Part shown: in pieces, positions 15,058 through 20,968 of the stretch | Numbering within the stretch: position 1 is the first letter of the stretch | Layout: each line of letters begins with the position of its first letter | Source: Legionellaceae bacterium | GTDB lineage: Bacteria > Pseudomonadota > Gammaproteobacteria > Legionellales > Legionellaceae | Direction: 5' to 3' | NCBI GenBank assembly: GCA_947505025.1 | Contig: CANNIJ010000011.1 | Span: 1-20,968 of the forward strand | DNA: 20,968 nt | Notes under the pieces: model-generated | What the model was told of the DNA's origin: nothing | Database searches by the model: none | What the model saw: only the letters and a program-made list of their open reading frames with translations | Translations under genes and position numbers: made by a program

Positions 15058-15882
15058 ATGCTAAGTTATCAACATAGTTATCACGCAGGATGTTGTGCTG
15101 ACGTACTTAAACACCTAACTCTTTCGCTTTTATTGCAATACATGAAACAGAAGCCAGCCGCATTTTTTTATTTAGATACTCATGCTGGACGCGGTGTGTA
15201 TGATTTAAATCATCCACAAGCACTCAAAACCGGCGAGGCCGACCTAGGAATTGCATTATTATGGCCAGAAAGCGCACGCCTGCCAGACGTATTTCACCAT
15301 TATCTACAGTCAATTGAACAAATTAATCCCAATAATGCGGTGTCAGTACGCCATTATCCAGGATCACCAGCTGTAGCAATCAATCTGATAAGAGAATGTG
15401 ATCGGGCGACATTCTGTGAGTTACATCCTTATGAGAACACAATTTTGTCTCATATACCGCGTAATGGTAGAACTGTATTTACCAGTCATAGTGATGGTTT
15501 AGAGCAACTAAGTGCCGCATTACCGCCCCGTGAACGGCGCGGATTAATCTTCATAGATCCATCCTATGAAGTAAAACAAGAATACAAAACAATCCCACAA
15601 AAAATAAAACAAGCAGTACAAAGATTTTCAACAGGAACTTTTTGTTTATGGTATCCAATATTTAATGATCATCAACCACACACACAGTTATTGAGAGGAC
15701 TAAAGTCAATTGATGCGGCAAAAACTTTAAGTATCCAGCAGGTATCAAAAAAACCGGCCACACAAGGTATGATCGGCAGTGGTTTATGGATTATAAACCC
15801 ACCCTTTGTGCTGAAGGATCAACTAACTATCGCGGCAAAAACCTTGGATCAAATTTATGGAACAAATTCAGTTATAGAGTAA
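15058..15882 (+). CDS. rlmJ: RlmJ, 23S rRNA m6A2030 methyltransferase
   Basis: SAM-dependent methyltransferase that modifies N6 of A2030 in 23S rRNA. The start MLSYQHSYHAGCCADVLKHL matches the E. coli start MLSYRHSFHAGNHADVLKH, so ATG 15058 is chosen over the in-frame TTG at 15043. FFYLDTHAGRGVYDL is the SAM-binding region (motif X/I), and LIFIDPSYEVKQEY is the catalytic motif IV at residues 167-170, here DPSY. KTGEADLGIALLWP and YPGSPAVAINLIRECDRATFCELHP fit the RlmJ-specific subdomain. At 274 residues it is close to the E. coli length. It is divergent from the PA3496-like gene and followed by two small hairpins. Confidence 0.95.
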   Translation: MLSYQHSYHAGCCADVLKHLTLSLLLQYMKQKPAAFFYLDTHAGRGVYDLNHPQALKTGEADLGIALLWPESARLPDVFHHYLQSIEQINPNNAVSVRHYPGSPAVAINLIRECDRATFCELHPYENTILSHIPRNGRTVFTSHSDGLEQLSAALPPRERRGLIFIDPSYEVKQEYKTIPQKIKQAVQRFSTGTFCLWYPIFNDHQPHTQLLRGLKSIDAAKTLSIQQVSKKPATQGMIGSGLWIINPPFVLKDQLTIAAKTLDQIYGTNSVIE

Positions 15883-15889
15883 TTCATCG

Positions 15890-15932
15890 ATCACTAATGA
15901 GTGATTACTGGATATTATGCTAATCTAGCATA
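15890..15932 (+). repeat. Two tandem short hairpins after rlmJ
   Basis: ATCACT (15890-15895) pairs with AGTGAT (15900-15905) around AATG; TATGCTA (15916-15922) pairs with TAGCATA (15926-15932) around ATC. Both stems are perfect. No T-run follows, so they are weak as intrinsic terminators; they may separate rlmJ from the next small gene or protect the rlmJ 3' end. TACAAT (15931-15936), overlapping the second stem, could serve as a -10 box for the next gene. Confidence 0.4.
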
Positions 15933-15970
15933 CAATAAGGTTATGGGATGACTTTATTGTGAGTAATAAA

Positions 15971-16240
15971 ATGAGCAACATAAAGAAAAACGAAAAAGAA
16001 GAACAATCATCTTGGCCACAAAAAAAAACATTCGAAAATAACTATATAATACTTAATTATCTATTCACCGTAATTTCCAGCATAATCTGCAGATTATTAC
16101 AATTGATAGAAATCCTTAATAATATGATATTTGATATATTTAAAGTTGCACATTCAACAATAGACCCGTTTCTGGATAAAATGACAATGGAGCCTGGGAC
16201 AACAACTCCATCACCTTCTATCGAAGTATCTAAAAAGTAG
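15971..16240 (+). CDS. Unrecognised small membrane-like protein
   Basis: I do not recognise this 89-residue protein. It has a lysine/glutamate-rich N-terminus (MSNIKKNEKEEQSSWPQKK), a long hydrophobic stretch (about 24-52, YIILNYLFTVISSIICRLLQ into LIEILNNMIFDIF) and a Pro/Thr/Ser-rich tail (EPGTTTPSPSIEVSKK). The layout suggests one membrane helix or a re-entrant pair with short soluble ends. ATG 15971 is preferred because GTGAG lies 7 nt upstream; GTG 15959 in the same frame would add MSNK. Its 3' end overlaps the 3' end of the hydrolase gene on the other strand by 30 bp. The AT-rich codon use differs from rlmJ. It could be a lineage-restricted gene, possibly secreted or membrane-inserted, or a spurious ORF. 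Confidence 0.45.
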   Translation: MSNIKKNEKEEQSSWPQKKTFENNYIILNYLFTVISSIICRLLQLIEILNNMIFDIFKVAHSTIDPFLDKMTMEPGTTTPSPSIEVSKK

Positions 16241-17227
16241 ATTAACGCTAACAGCTGCAAAATCATGTGGCTGCCAGTTAGGTTTATTATCTCTATCTAA
16301 TAATAAAGCCCTGACCCCCTCATAAAAATCATGATCTTGCAGAAAATGCTCCACTAGTATTCGATCCATTTTCAAACATTCGAATAATGATAAACCTACC
16401 GCACGTTGTCTTTGTTCAAAGGTCACATACAAACTTAATGGGGCTTTTTTCAGGATTAACTCACGTATAGCTAATGTTGTCTCGGTTTTAGTATCCGTTA
16501 ATTCATCGATCAACTGCTCTAAACTATTGGATTTACTAAACTCCTCCGGCAAATTTGGCGCGTGAAGGGCTGTAGTTGCTTGGGTCCATGCGGCAATGAC
16601 TGCACTTGCACTAGCATGTGGATCTTTACTCCAATCAGTAGTCATTAATTGCGCGCGCAACATCGGCCAAAACTCTTGCGGAACTACAGCATGCACCAGA
16701 CCTAATCTTGCGGCTTCATGTGCTTGTAATCGATGTCCCATCAAAGCTAAATAACTGGACCATCCATGCGGTAATGCACTCATTAAATAACTTGAACCAA
16801 TATCTGGGAAAAAACCAATTGTTGTTTCAGGCATAGCAAATACAAACGATGTACTGGCTACAGGATGCGATGCATGTAACCCCACACCCACACCACCGCC
16901 CATAGTATATCCTTGCATCAAGGAAATTATCGGTTTGGGGTAATCATGTATAAACTGATTCAAATCATATTCTTGTGCAAAGAATTCCAATTGAACGGCT
17001 AAATCAGAACGCTGCGCATAAATCCAACGAACATCACCTCCAGCGCAAAAAGATCCGCCAGCAGCACCTAATACAACCACATGCACACGCGGATCTTCTT
17101 GCCATAACTCTAATTGCTGGCGCAATCCAACAGTCATTGCATACGTCAAAGCATTTAACGAACCTGGACGATTAAGGGTTATGAACCCACATGGTTCATT
17201 GACGGCAAAAATAATATCCTGCAGCAT
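16211..17227 (-). CDS. 3-hydroxyisobutyryl-CoA hydrolase (HIBCH-like, crotonase fold)
   Basis: Crotonase-superfamily enzyme, most like HIBCH, which hydrolyses 3-hydroxyisobutyryl-CoA in valine breakdown. The oxyanion-hole loop is SFCAGGDVRWIY and the second loop is GYTMGGGVGVGLHASHPVAS. MPETTIGFFPDIGSSYLMSALP carries the HIBCH-type Glu (MPET) and Asp (FPD). The C-terminal ECH_2 extension shows FECLKMDRILVEHFLQDHDFYEGVRALLLDRDNKPNW, which separates HIBCH from ordinary enoyl-CoA hydratases of about 260 residues. The start ATG 17227 (MLQDIIF) is favoured because AAGGA lies 8 nt upstream; ATG 17233 is only 2 nt from it. No other valine-degradation gene is nearby. Enoyl-CoA hydratase activity is the alternative, but the length and tail make it less likely. 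Confidence 0.87.
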   Translation of the reverse strand: MLQDIIFAVNEPCGFITLNRPGSLNALTYAMTVGLRQQLELWQEDPRVHVVVLGAAGGSFCAGGDVRWIYAQRSDLAVQLEFFAQEYDLNQFIHDYPKPIISLMQGYTMGGGVGVGLHASHPVASTSFVFAMPETTIGFFPDIGSSYLMSALPHGWSSYLALMGHRLQAHEAARLGLVHAVVPQEFWPMLRAQLMTTDWSKDPHASASAVIAAWTQATTALHAPNLPEEFSKSNSLEQLIDELTDTKTETTLAIRELILKKAPLSLYVTFEQRQRAVGLSLFECLKMDRILVEHFLQDHDFYEGVRALLLDRDNKPNWQPHDFAAVSVNLLFRYFDRR

Positions 17228-17244
17228 GATCATTGTCCTTCATT

Positions 17245-17267
17245 TGTGCGCACACACAGGCTATACT
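17245..17267. promoter_or_regulatory. Palindrome and -10 box between divergent hydrolase gene and recQ
   Basis: TGTGCGCACA (17245-17254) is a perfect 10-bp palindrome in the short divergent gap. TATACT (17262-17267) on the plus strand is a fair -10 box for recQ, with no good -35 at 16-18 nt. Transcription starting near 17274 would leave a very short leader for ATG 17285 and a more usual one for ATG 17300. The palindrome could be an operator for either gene; this is inference. Confidence 0.35.
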
Positions 17268-17284
17268 TGCGTCCATGATCCCCG

Positions 17285-19132
17285 ATGCGCTTTGAATTCA
17301 TGGAACAAAATTGCGCCAATAAAATACGCGCCCTGCAGTTATTAAAAGATTACTATGGCTTTGACGCCTTTCGTCACCCACAAGAAGAAATTGTCCAAGA
17401 TGTGGTAAACGGCCTGGATGTTTTAGTTTTGATGCCTACAGGTGGCGGCAAATCCTTATGTTATCAAATTCCATCACTGATGCTGGATGGTGTGGGTATC
17501 ATCGTATCACCATTAATCGCCTTGATGGAAGATCAAGTAACCGCCCTAACCTTACAAGGAATTCGTGCAGCTTATTATAATTCATCACTTTCATCTGAAC
17601 AAGCACGGGCAACACTGGCTAAACTACATAATAACGAACTAGATTTGCTCTATATTGCTCCAGAACGCCTGCTCAGTGCGTCTTTTATGGATCGTATGCA
17701 AGAATGCCAGCTAGCTTTATTTGCTATAGATGAAGCTCACTGTATCTCGCAATGGGGACATGATTTTCGACCAGAATATGCTGCACTCGGCATTCTCAAA
17801 CAACATTTCCCTGAAATACCCGTAATCGCATTAACCGCAACAGCAGATCGCCAAACCCAAAAAGATATCGTACGCCGATTAAATTACCAACCAAAAGTTT
17901 ACCTGGCATCATTTAATCGTCCAAACATCCACTACAATGTAACTATAAAAAACAATCCATTCAAACAATTAAATCAGTTTTTAACTACAAAAAAACAACA
18001 GTCCGGCATTATTTATTGCGGCACACGCAACGGCGTAGAACGTTTAGTTGAAAAATTACAACTGCAAAATCATCGTGCACGCGGCTATCATGCCGGATTA
18101 TCCCACAAAGAGCGCCGTGAAGTGCAATCATTATTTCGCTATGATCAAATTGATATGGTGGTTGCTACGGTAGCTTTTGGCATGGGCATAGACAAGCCTA
18201 ATGTGCGCTTTGTTGTCCATTATGACCTACCTAAGACCATAGAAAGTTACTATCAAGAAACCGGACGTGCTGGACGCGATGGTTTGCAGTCTAACGCTTT
18301 ATTACTCTATGACCCTGCCGATAGTGCTCGATTACGATCATGGATCGTCTTGCTGCCAGATCTTGAACAGCAACGAATTGAGCATCATAAACTCAATCAT
18401 ATGTTAGCTTTTGCCGAGGCAACACATTGCCGCCGACAAATATTATTACGTTATTTTGATGAAATCATGGACAACTCTTGTGGTCATTGTGATGTTTGCA
18501 ACAATCCTCCAGAAACAGTTGACGCGACGGTGGATGCACAAAAATTCTTATCCTGTATTTATAGGTTACGTCAAAATTATGGTATGAATCATACTATAGA
18601 AGTTTTACGTGGCAGTACCGCGGAGAAAATCAACAGCCTGGGACACAATAATCTAAGTACATTTGGGATCGGTCAAGATAAGCCCGCAAACTATTGGAAG
18701 CAATTAGCCTGGCAATTAATTCACCGCGACTATTGTTACCAAGACGTAGAGCAATATAATGTGCTAAAGCTGAACGAAAAATCAATCCCAGTGCTGCGCG
18801 GACAGCAGAGTATTGCATTAACAGTTCCACAAGTAACTGAAGTTGGCAAAAACAAACAAAAAACCACCAAAGATCCAGCATCAGAGAACCAACAACATCC
18901 GTTGTTTGAATCCTTACGTACCTTAAGGAGACAGCTGGCTGACGAAGAAAATAAACCATCTTTTATGATTTTTAGTGACTCAACCTTACACGACATGGTT
19001 CGCTTAAAGCCTAAAACGCTGGAAGGTTTATTAAATGTCTCGGGGATTGGTCAACATAAACTAGCACATTACGGTCAAGCATTTTTATCCCATATAAAAG
19101 CATATAGCAAGGAACATCCAAATGAACATTGA
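17285..19132 (+). CDS. recQ: RecQ, ATP-dependent 3'-5' DNA helicase
   Basis: Unwinds DNA during RecF-pathway recombination and fork repair. The helicase core has FRHPQEEIV (motif 0), Walker A PTGGGKS (51-57), DEAH (149-152) within DEAHCISQWGHDFRPEY, ALTATA (motif III), FNRPNI (motif IV region), VATVAFGMGIDKPNVRFV (motif V) and ETGRAGRDG (motif VI). The RecQ-Ct zinc site is C382, C399, C402 and C405, within two positions of the E. coli cysteines. A winged-helix region follows, then one HRDC domain from about 535 (LFESLRTLRRQLADEE to LNVSGIGQHKLAHYGQAFL). At 615 residues (E. coli 609) it is complete. ATG 17300 (MEQNCANK) is an alternative start; neither start has a clear ribosome-binding site. 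The mrp start lies inside the last codons of recQ. Confidence 0.97.
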   Translation: MRFEFMEQNCANKIRALQLLKDYYGFDAFRHPQEEIVQDVVNGLDVLVLMPTGGGKSLCYQIPSLMLDGVGIIVSPLIALMEDQVTALTLQGIRAAYYNSSLSSEQARATLAKLHNNELDLLYIAPERLLSASFMDRMQECQLALFAIDEAHCISQWGHDFRPEYAALGILKQHFPEIPVIALTATADRQTQKDIVRRLNYQPKVYLASFNRPNIHYNVTIKNNPFKQLNQFLTTKKQQSGIIYCGTRNGVERLVEKLQLQNHRARGYHAGLSHKERREVQSLFRYDQIDMVVATVAFGMGIDKPNVRFVVHYDLPKTIESYYQETGRAGRDGLQSNALLLYDPADSARLRSWIVLLPDLEQQRIEHHKLNHMLAFAEATHCRRQILLRYFDEIMDNSCGHCDVCNNPPETVDATVDAQKFLSCIYRLRQNYGMNHTIEVLRGSTAEKINSLGHNNLSTFGIGQDKPANYWKQLAWQLIHRDYCYQDVEQYNVLKLNEKSIPVLRGQQSIALTVPQVTEVGKNKQKTTKDPASENQQHPLFESLRTLRRQLADEENKPSFMIFSDSTLHDMVRLKPKTLEGLLNVSGIGQHKLAHYGQAFLSHIKAYSKEHPNEH

Positions 19133-20192
19133 GCAAACTATATTAGATATATTAGTTCAGGTAACCGACACTGTATTACAAAAAAATATTTTTCAATTGA
19201 ACATTAAACCCACTATAACTATAGAAAAAAAATTAGTACATCTAGCTTTACGCGCAGGCTTCCCCTGCTTAGATTTACATACAACCTTAGTGCCCAAAAT
19301 ACAGCAAGCGCTGCAAAGTATTCTTGATCTACCTGAAGTAAAAATAACCTTAACTCATATGATCCAAGCACATCGCACGCAACTGGCCGGCAAAGGTTTA
19401 CGCGGTGTAAAAAATACAATTGCAATTGCTTCGGGCAAAGGCGGTGTAGGCAAATCAACAATCGCGGTTAATCTGGCAGTGGCTTTAGCCAGTGCTGGTG
19501 CACGTGTTGGGCTGCTAGACGCTGATATTTACGGACCAAGTGCCCCCATCATGTTGGGGGCTGCGACCGTTCGTGTTGAAAACGATCGCTATTTACCCGT
19601 GGAAGCGCATGGGATTCAGGCTATGTCTATGGGATATTTACTACAAAATGATCAGGCACTAATTTGGCGTGGTCCAATGCTTGCAAAATCACTAATTCAA
19701 ATGATTGAGCTCACACAATGGGATGAGTTAGATTATTTATTTATCGATCTACCGCCAGGAACTGGTGACATTCCTTTGACGCTGGTGCAAAAGATACCGC
19801 TAGCAGGTGCATTTATTGTTACTACACCACAACAAGTTGCAACGCTAGATGCCAAAAAAGCCATCCAAATGTTTCAAAAAACCAACATAACTGTGCTGGG
19901 TATTATCGAAAACATGTCAATGCATAACTGTACTCAGTGTGGACAGCAAACGCATGTTTTTGGACAAGACGGTGCTCAAAGACTAGCCGAGCAGACTGGT
20001 TGCACGCTGATAGGTCAATTACCCCTGGATCAGCGCATTACACAAAACGCAGATCATGGGCAGCCTTCAGCTCTAGATGCAGATCCACTCTTAGCACAAA
20101 AGTTCATGGAAATTGCGTGGCGTGCATCAATTAAATTAGCCACAGAACCATTGAATTACGCCGATCGATTCCCGCCAGTGGTTATGAAGTAG
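19122..20192 (+). CDS. mrp: Mrp/ApbC, iron-sulfur cluster carrier ATPase
   Basis: P-loop ATPase that binds and hands over [4Fe-4S] clusters to target enzymes in the cytoplasm. A divergent N-terminal MIP18/DUF59-like region (1-90) precedes the deviant Walker A ASGKGGVGKS (103-112), then LLDADIYGPSAPIMLG and FIDLPPGTGDIPLTL (Walker B/switch). The cluster-binding CxxC is C270-x-x-C273 (MHNCTQCGQQTHVFGQDGA). IWRGPMLAKSLIQM is also typical. It is 356 residues, normal length. Its ATG overlaps the recQ 3' end by 11 bp, so it is probably co-translated from the same mRNA; the pairing of a helicase with a cluster carrier may be only a shared promoter. Only 12 nt separate its stop from the stop of the convergent flippase gene. 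Confidence 0.96.
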   Translation: MNIEQTILDILVQVTDTVLQKNIFQLNIKPTITIEKKLVHLALRAGFPCLDLHTTLVPKIQQALQSILDLPEVKITLTHMIQAHRTQLAGKGLRGVKNTIAIASGKGGVGKSTIAVNLAVALASAGARVGLLDADIYGPSAPIMLGAATVRVENDRYLPVEAHGIQAMSMGYLLQNDQALIWRGPMLAKSLIQMIELTQWDELDYLFIDLPPGTGDIPLTLVQKIPLAGAFIVTTPQQVATLDAKKAIQMFQKTNITVLGIIENMSMHNCTQCGQQTHVFGQDGAQRLAEQTGCTLIGQLPLDQRITQNADHGQPSALDADPLLAQKFMEIAWRASIKLATEPLNYADRFPPVVMK

Positions 20193-20204
20193 TAAGATAT
20201 GTAT

Positions 20205-20968
20205 TTACTCATACCTATGATGTGCCGATAATTTAGAGATAATACGACTGGCATACTCACGCGATTTGTCTGATGCTATCAAGCTAACAAAATACAACAC
20301 GCCAATAACTAACAAGCATAGCAATATATATAAATGACGCTCTACAGGCCAGGATACTGCGTAATACATCGCAGCGCCAATTATAGCCAGAGGACTTAAT
20401 ATCGGTATGATTTCATGCATAATCCATTTTTTATGGAGCCCAGGGAAAAATCTATGATGGACCAAAGGTGTTATTACCAATAAAGTGAGCAGATTCATAC
20501 TAACCCAAGTATAGCCAGCACCTATGGCCCCAAAAAATCTTATGCTGATTAACAGTGCAGGGATAATTAATACACATAATGACAAGCTAGTTAGAATATG
20601 TAAATGTAAGTCTCCCTTGGCAAATTGCATATAAGAAGGAAACGACGTAATCACAAACAATGCATTACCCAATGAGTATAATCTTAAAATCGGCCCAGCT
20701 TGTGTGGCCAAGTCTATGTTTCCTGTCCAAGCAAATAATGCGGGTTCAGGAAACATGATTAATAAAATACTGATCGGCAAAATCACCTGGCACACCCCGC
20801 GCGTAAACTCGCAGTAAACTTTAATAAATTGATTATGATCATCTATCAAACTGGTTAATCTGGGTAAGACTGCCGCGACCATTGGCGTCAACAAAACAGT
20901 TACCGCGCTAGCGATTAAAATTGCCAGAGAAAAATAGCCATATTCAATCAAATTAAGACTGTTGGATA
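20205..20968 (-). CDS. Wzx-type polysaccharide flippase (3' part; 5' end beyond right edge)
   Basis: C-terminal part of a MATE/MOP-superfamily exporter that flips lipid-linked sugar units across the inner membrane. It is open to the window edge on the minus strand with about 254 codons visible. The visible start LIEYGYFSLAILIASAVTVL lies inside a membrane helix and uses TTG 20951 only by chance, so the true start is upstream. Hydrophobic helices alternate with short loops. LTPMVAAVLPRLTSL is a typical helix-loop motif of Wzx/RfbX proteins, and FGAIGAGYTWVSMNLLTLLVI with PLVHHRFFPGLHKKW also fits. About eight helices are visible. It lies more than 10 kb from the glycosyltransferase cassette, with housekeeping genes between, so it may belong to another polysaccharide cluster to the right. 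MurJ is a less likely alternative. Confidence 0.85.
   Translation of the reverse strand, partial: SNSLNLIEYGYFSLAILIASAVTVLLTPMVAAVLPRLTSLIDDHNQFIKVYCEFTRGVCQVILPISILLIMFPEPALFAWTGNIDLATQAGPILRLYSLGNALFVITSFPSYMQFAKGDLHLHILTSLSLCVLIIPALLISIRFFGAIGAGYTWVSMNLLTLLVITPLVHHRFFPGLHKKWIMHEIIPILSPLAIIGAAMYYAVSWPVERHLYILLCLLVIGVLYFVSLIASDKSREYASRIISKLSAHHRYE

Noticed and set aside
16057..16266. Minus-strand open frame of 69 codons opposite the small protein after rlmJ
   Set aside because: It overlaps the 3' end of the hydrolase gene in another frame and is antisense to a better-supported frame with a ribosome-binding site; no family resemblance.
18630..18996. Two overlapping minus-strand frames of 109 and 86 codons
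   Set aside because: Antisense to the recQ C-terminal region (winged-helix and HRDC); no ribosome-binding site or domain.
1..20968. CRISPR arrays, tRNA genes, insertion sequences, phage or toxin-antitoxin modules
   Set aside because: I saw no spaced direct repeats, cloverleaf-like sequence, transposase motifs or integrase; the small genes found do not form toxin-antitoxin pairs.

Overview
The window reads as a chromosomal segment of a moderately AT-rich gammaproteobacterium. Three features point towards the Legionellales (Legionella/Coxiella relatives). A gspL-gspM pair stands alone without the rest of a type II secretion operon, the arrangement of lspLM in Legionella. RelA lacks the hydrolase residues, as in gammaproteobacteria. 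TrpRS is the long form, and YciO, RluB, RlmD and RlmJ are the gammaproteobacterial types. The placement is inference; there is no rRNA or other taxonomic marker. I found no tRNA, rRNA, CRISPR array, insertion sequence or phage gene.

Layout. (1) 1-4748, minus strand: a tightly packed translation and stringent-response operon, yciO > trpS > rluB > rlmD > relA, with gaps of 1-13 nt; relA runs off the left edge. (2) 4761-4795: a perfect 16-bp inverted repeat that carries promoter-like boxes for this operon. (3) 4838-9476, minus strand: a visibly AT-rich surface-polysaccharide cassette with a family 2 glycosyltransferase, an EpsG-type polymerase, a family 4 glycosyltransferase, a broken sugar acetyltransferase and a DegT/DnrJ-type sugar aminotransferase. 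(4) 9549-12131, minus strand: mltB > gspL > gspM, a murein transglycosylase with the inner-membrane platform pair of type II secretion. (5) 12132-12424: a 293-bp divergent region with a folD promoter candidate and one doubtful short ORF. (6) folD (plus) converges with gabD (minus), overlapping by 29 bp; gabD follows a small PA3496-like gene. (7) rlmJ (plus), divergent from that small gene, then an unrecognised 89-residue membrane-like protein that overlaps tail-to-tail with a 3-hydroxyisobutyryl-CoA hydrolase gene (minus). (8) recQ > mrp (plus), overlapping by 11 bp, converging on a truncated Wzx-type flippase (minus) that runs off the right edge.

How the genes work together. The first operon groups rRNA modification, tRNA charging and the (p)ppGpp synthase that senses uncharged tRNA. 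The cassette and the distant flippase together look like parts of a Wzy-dependent glycan pathway: the aminotransferase and former acetyltransferase make an N-acylated amino sugar, the glycosyltransferases build the unit, the flippase exports it and the EpsG-like protein polymerises it. The acetyltransferase is clearly non-functional as read, so the glycan has probably changed or is being lost.

Most of the window is ordinary housekeeping sequence. I see no convincing undescribed system. The items most worth a second look are the decayed acetyltransferase, the promoter-containing palindrome upstream of yciO, and the orphan small protein after rlmJ.
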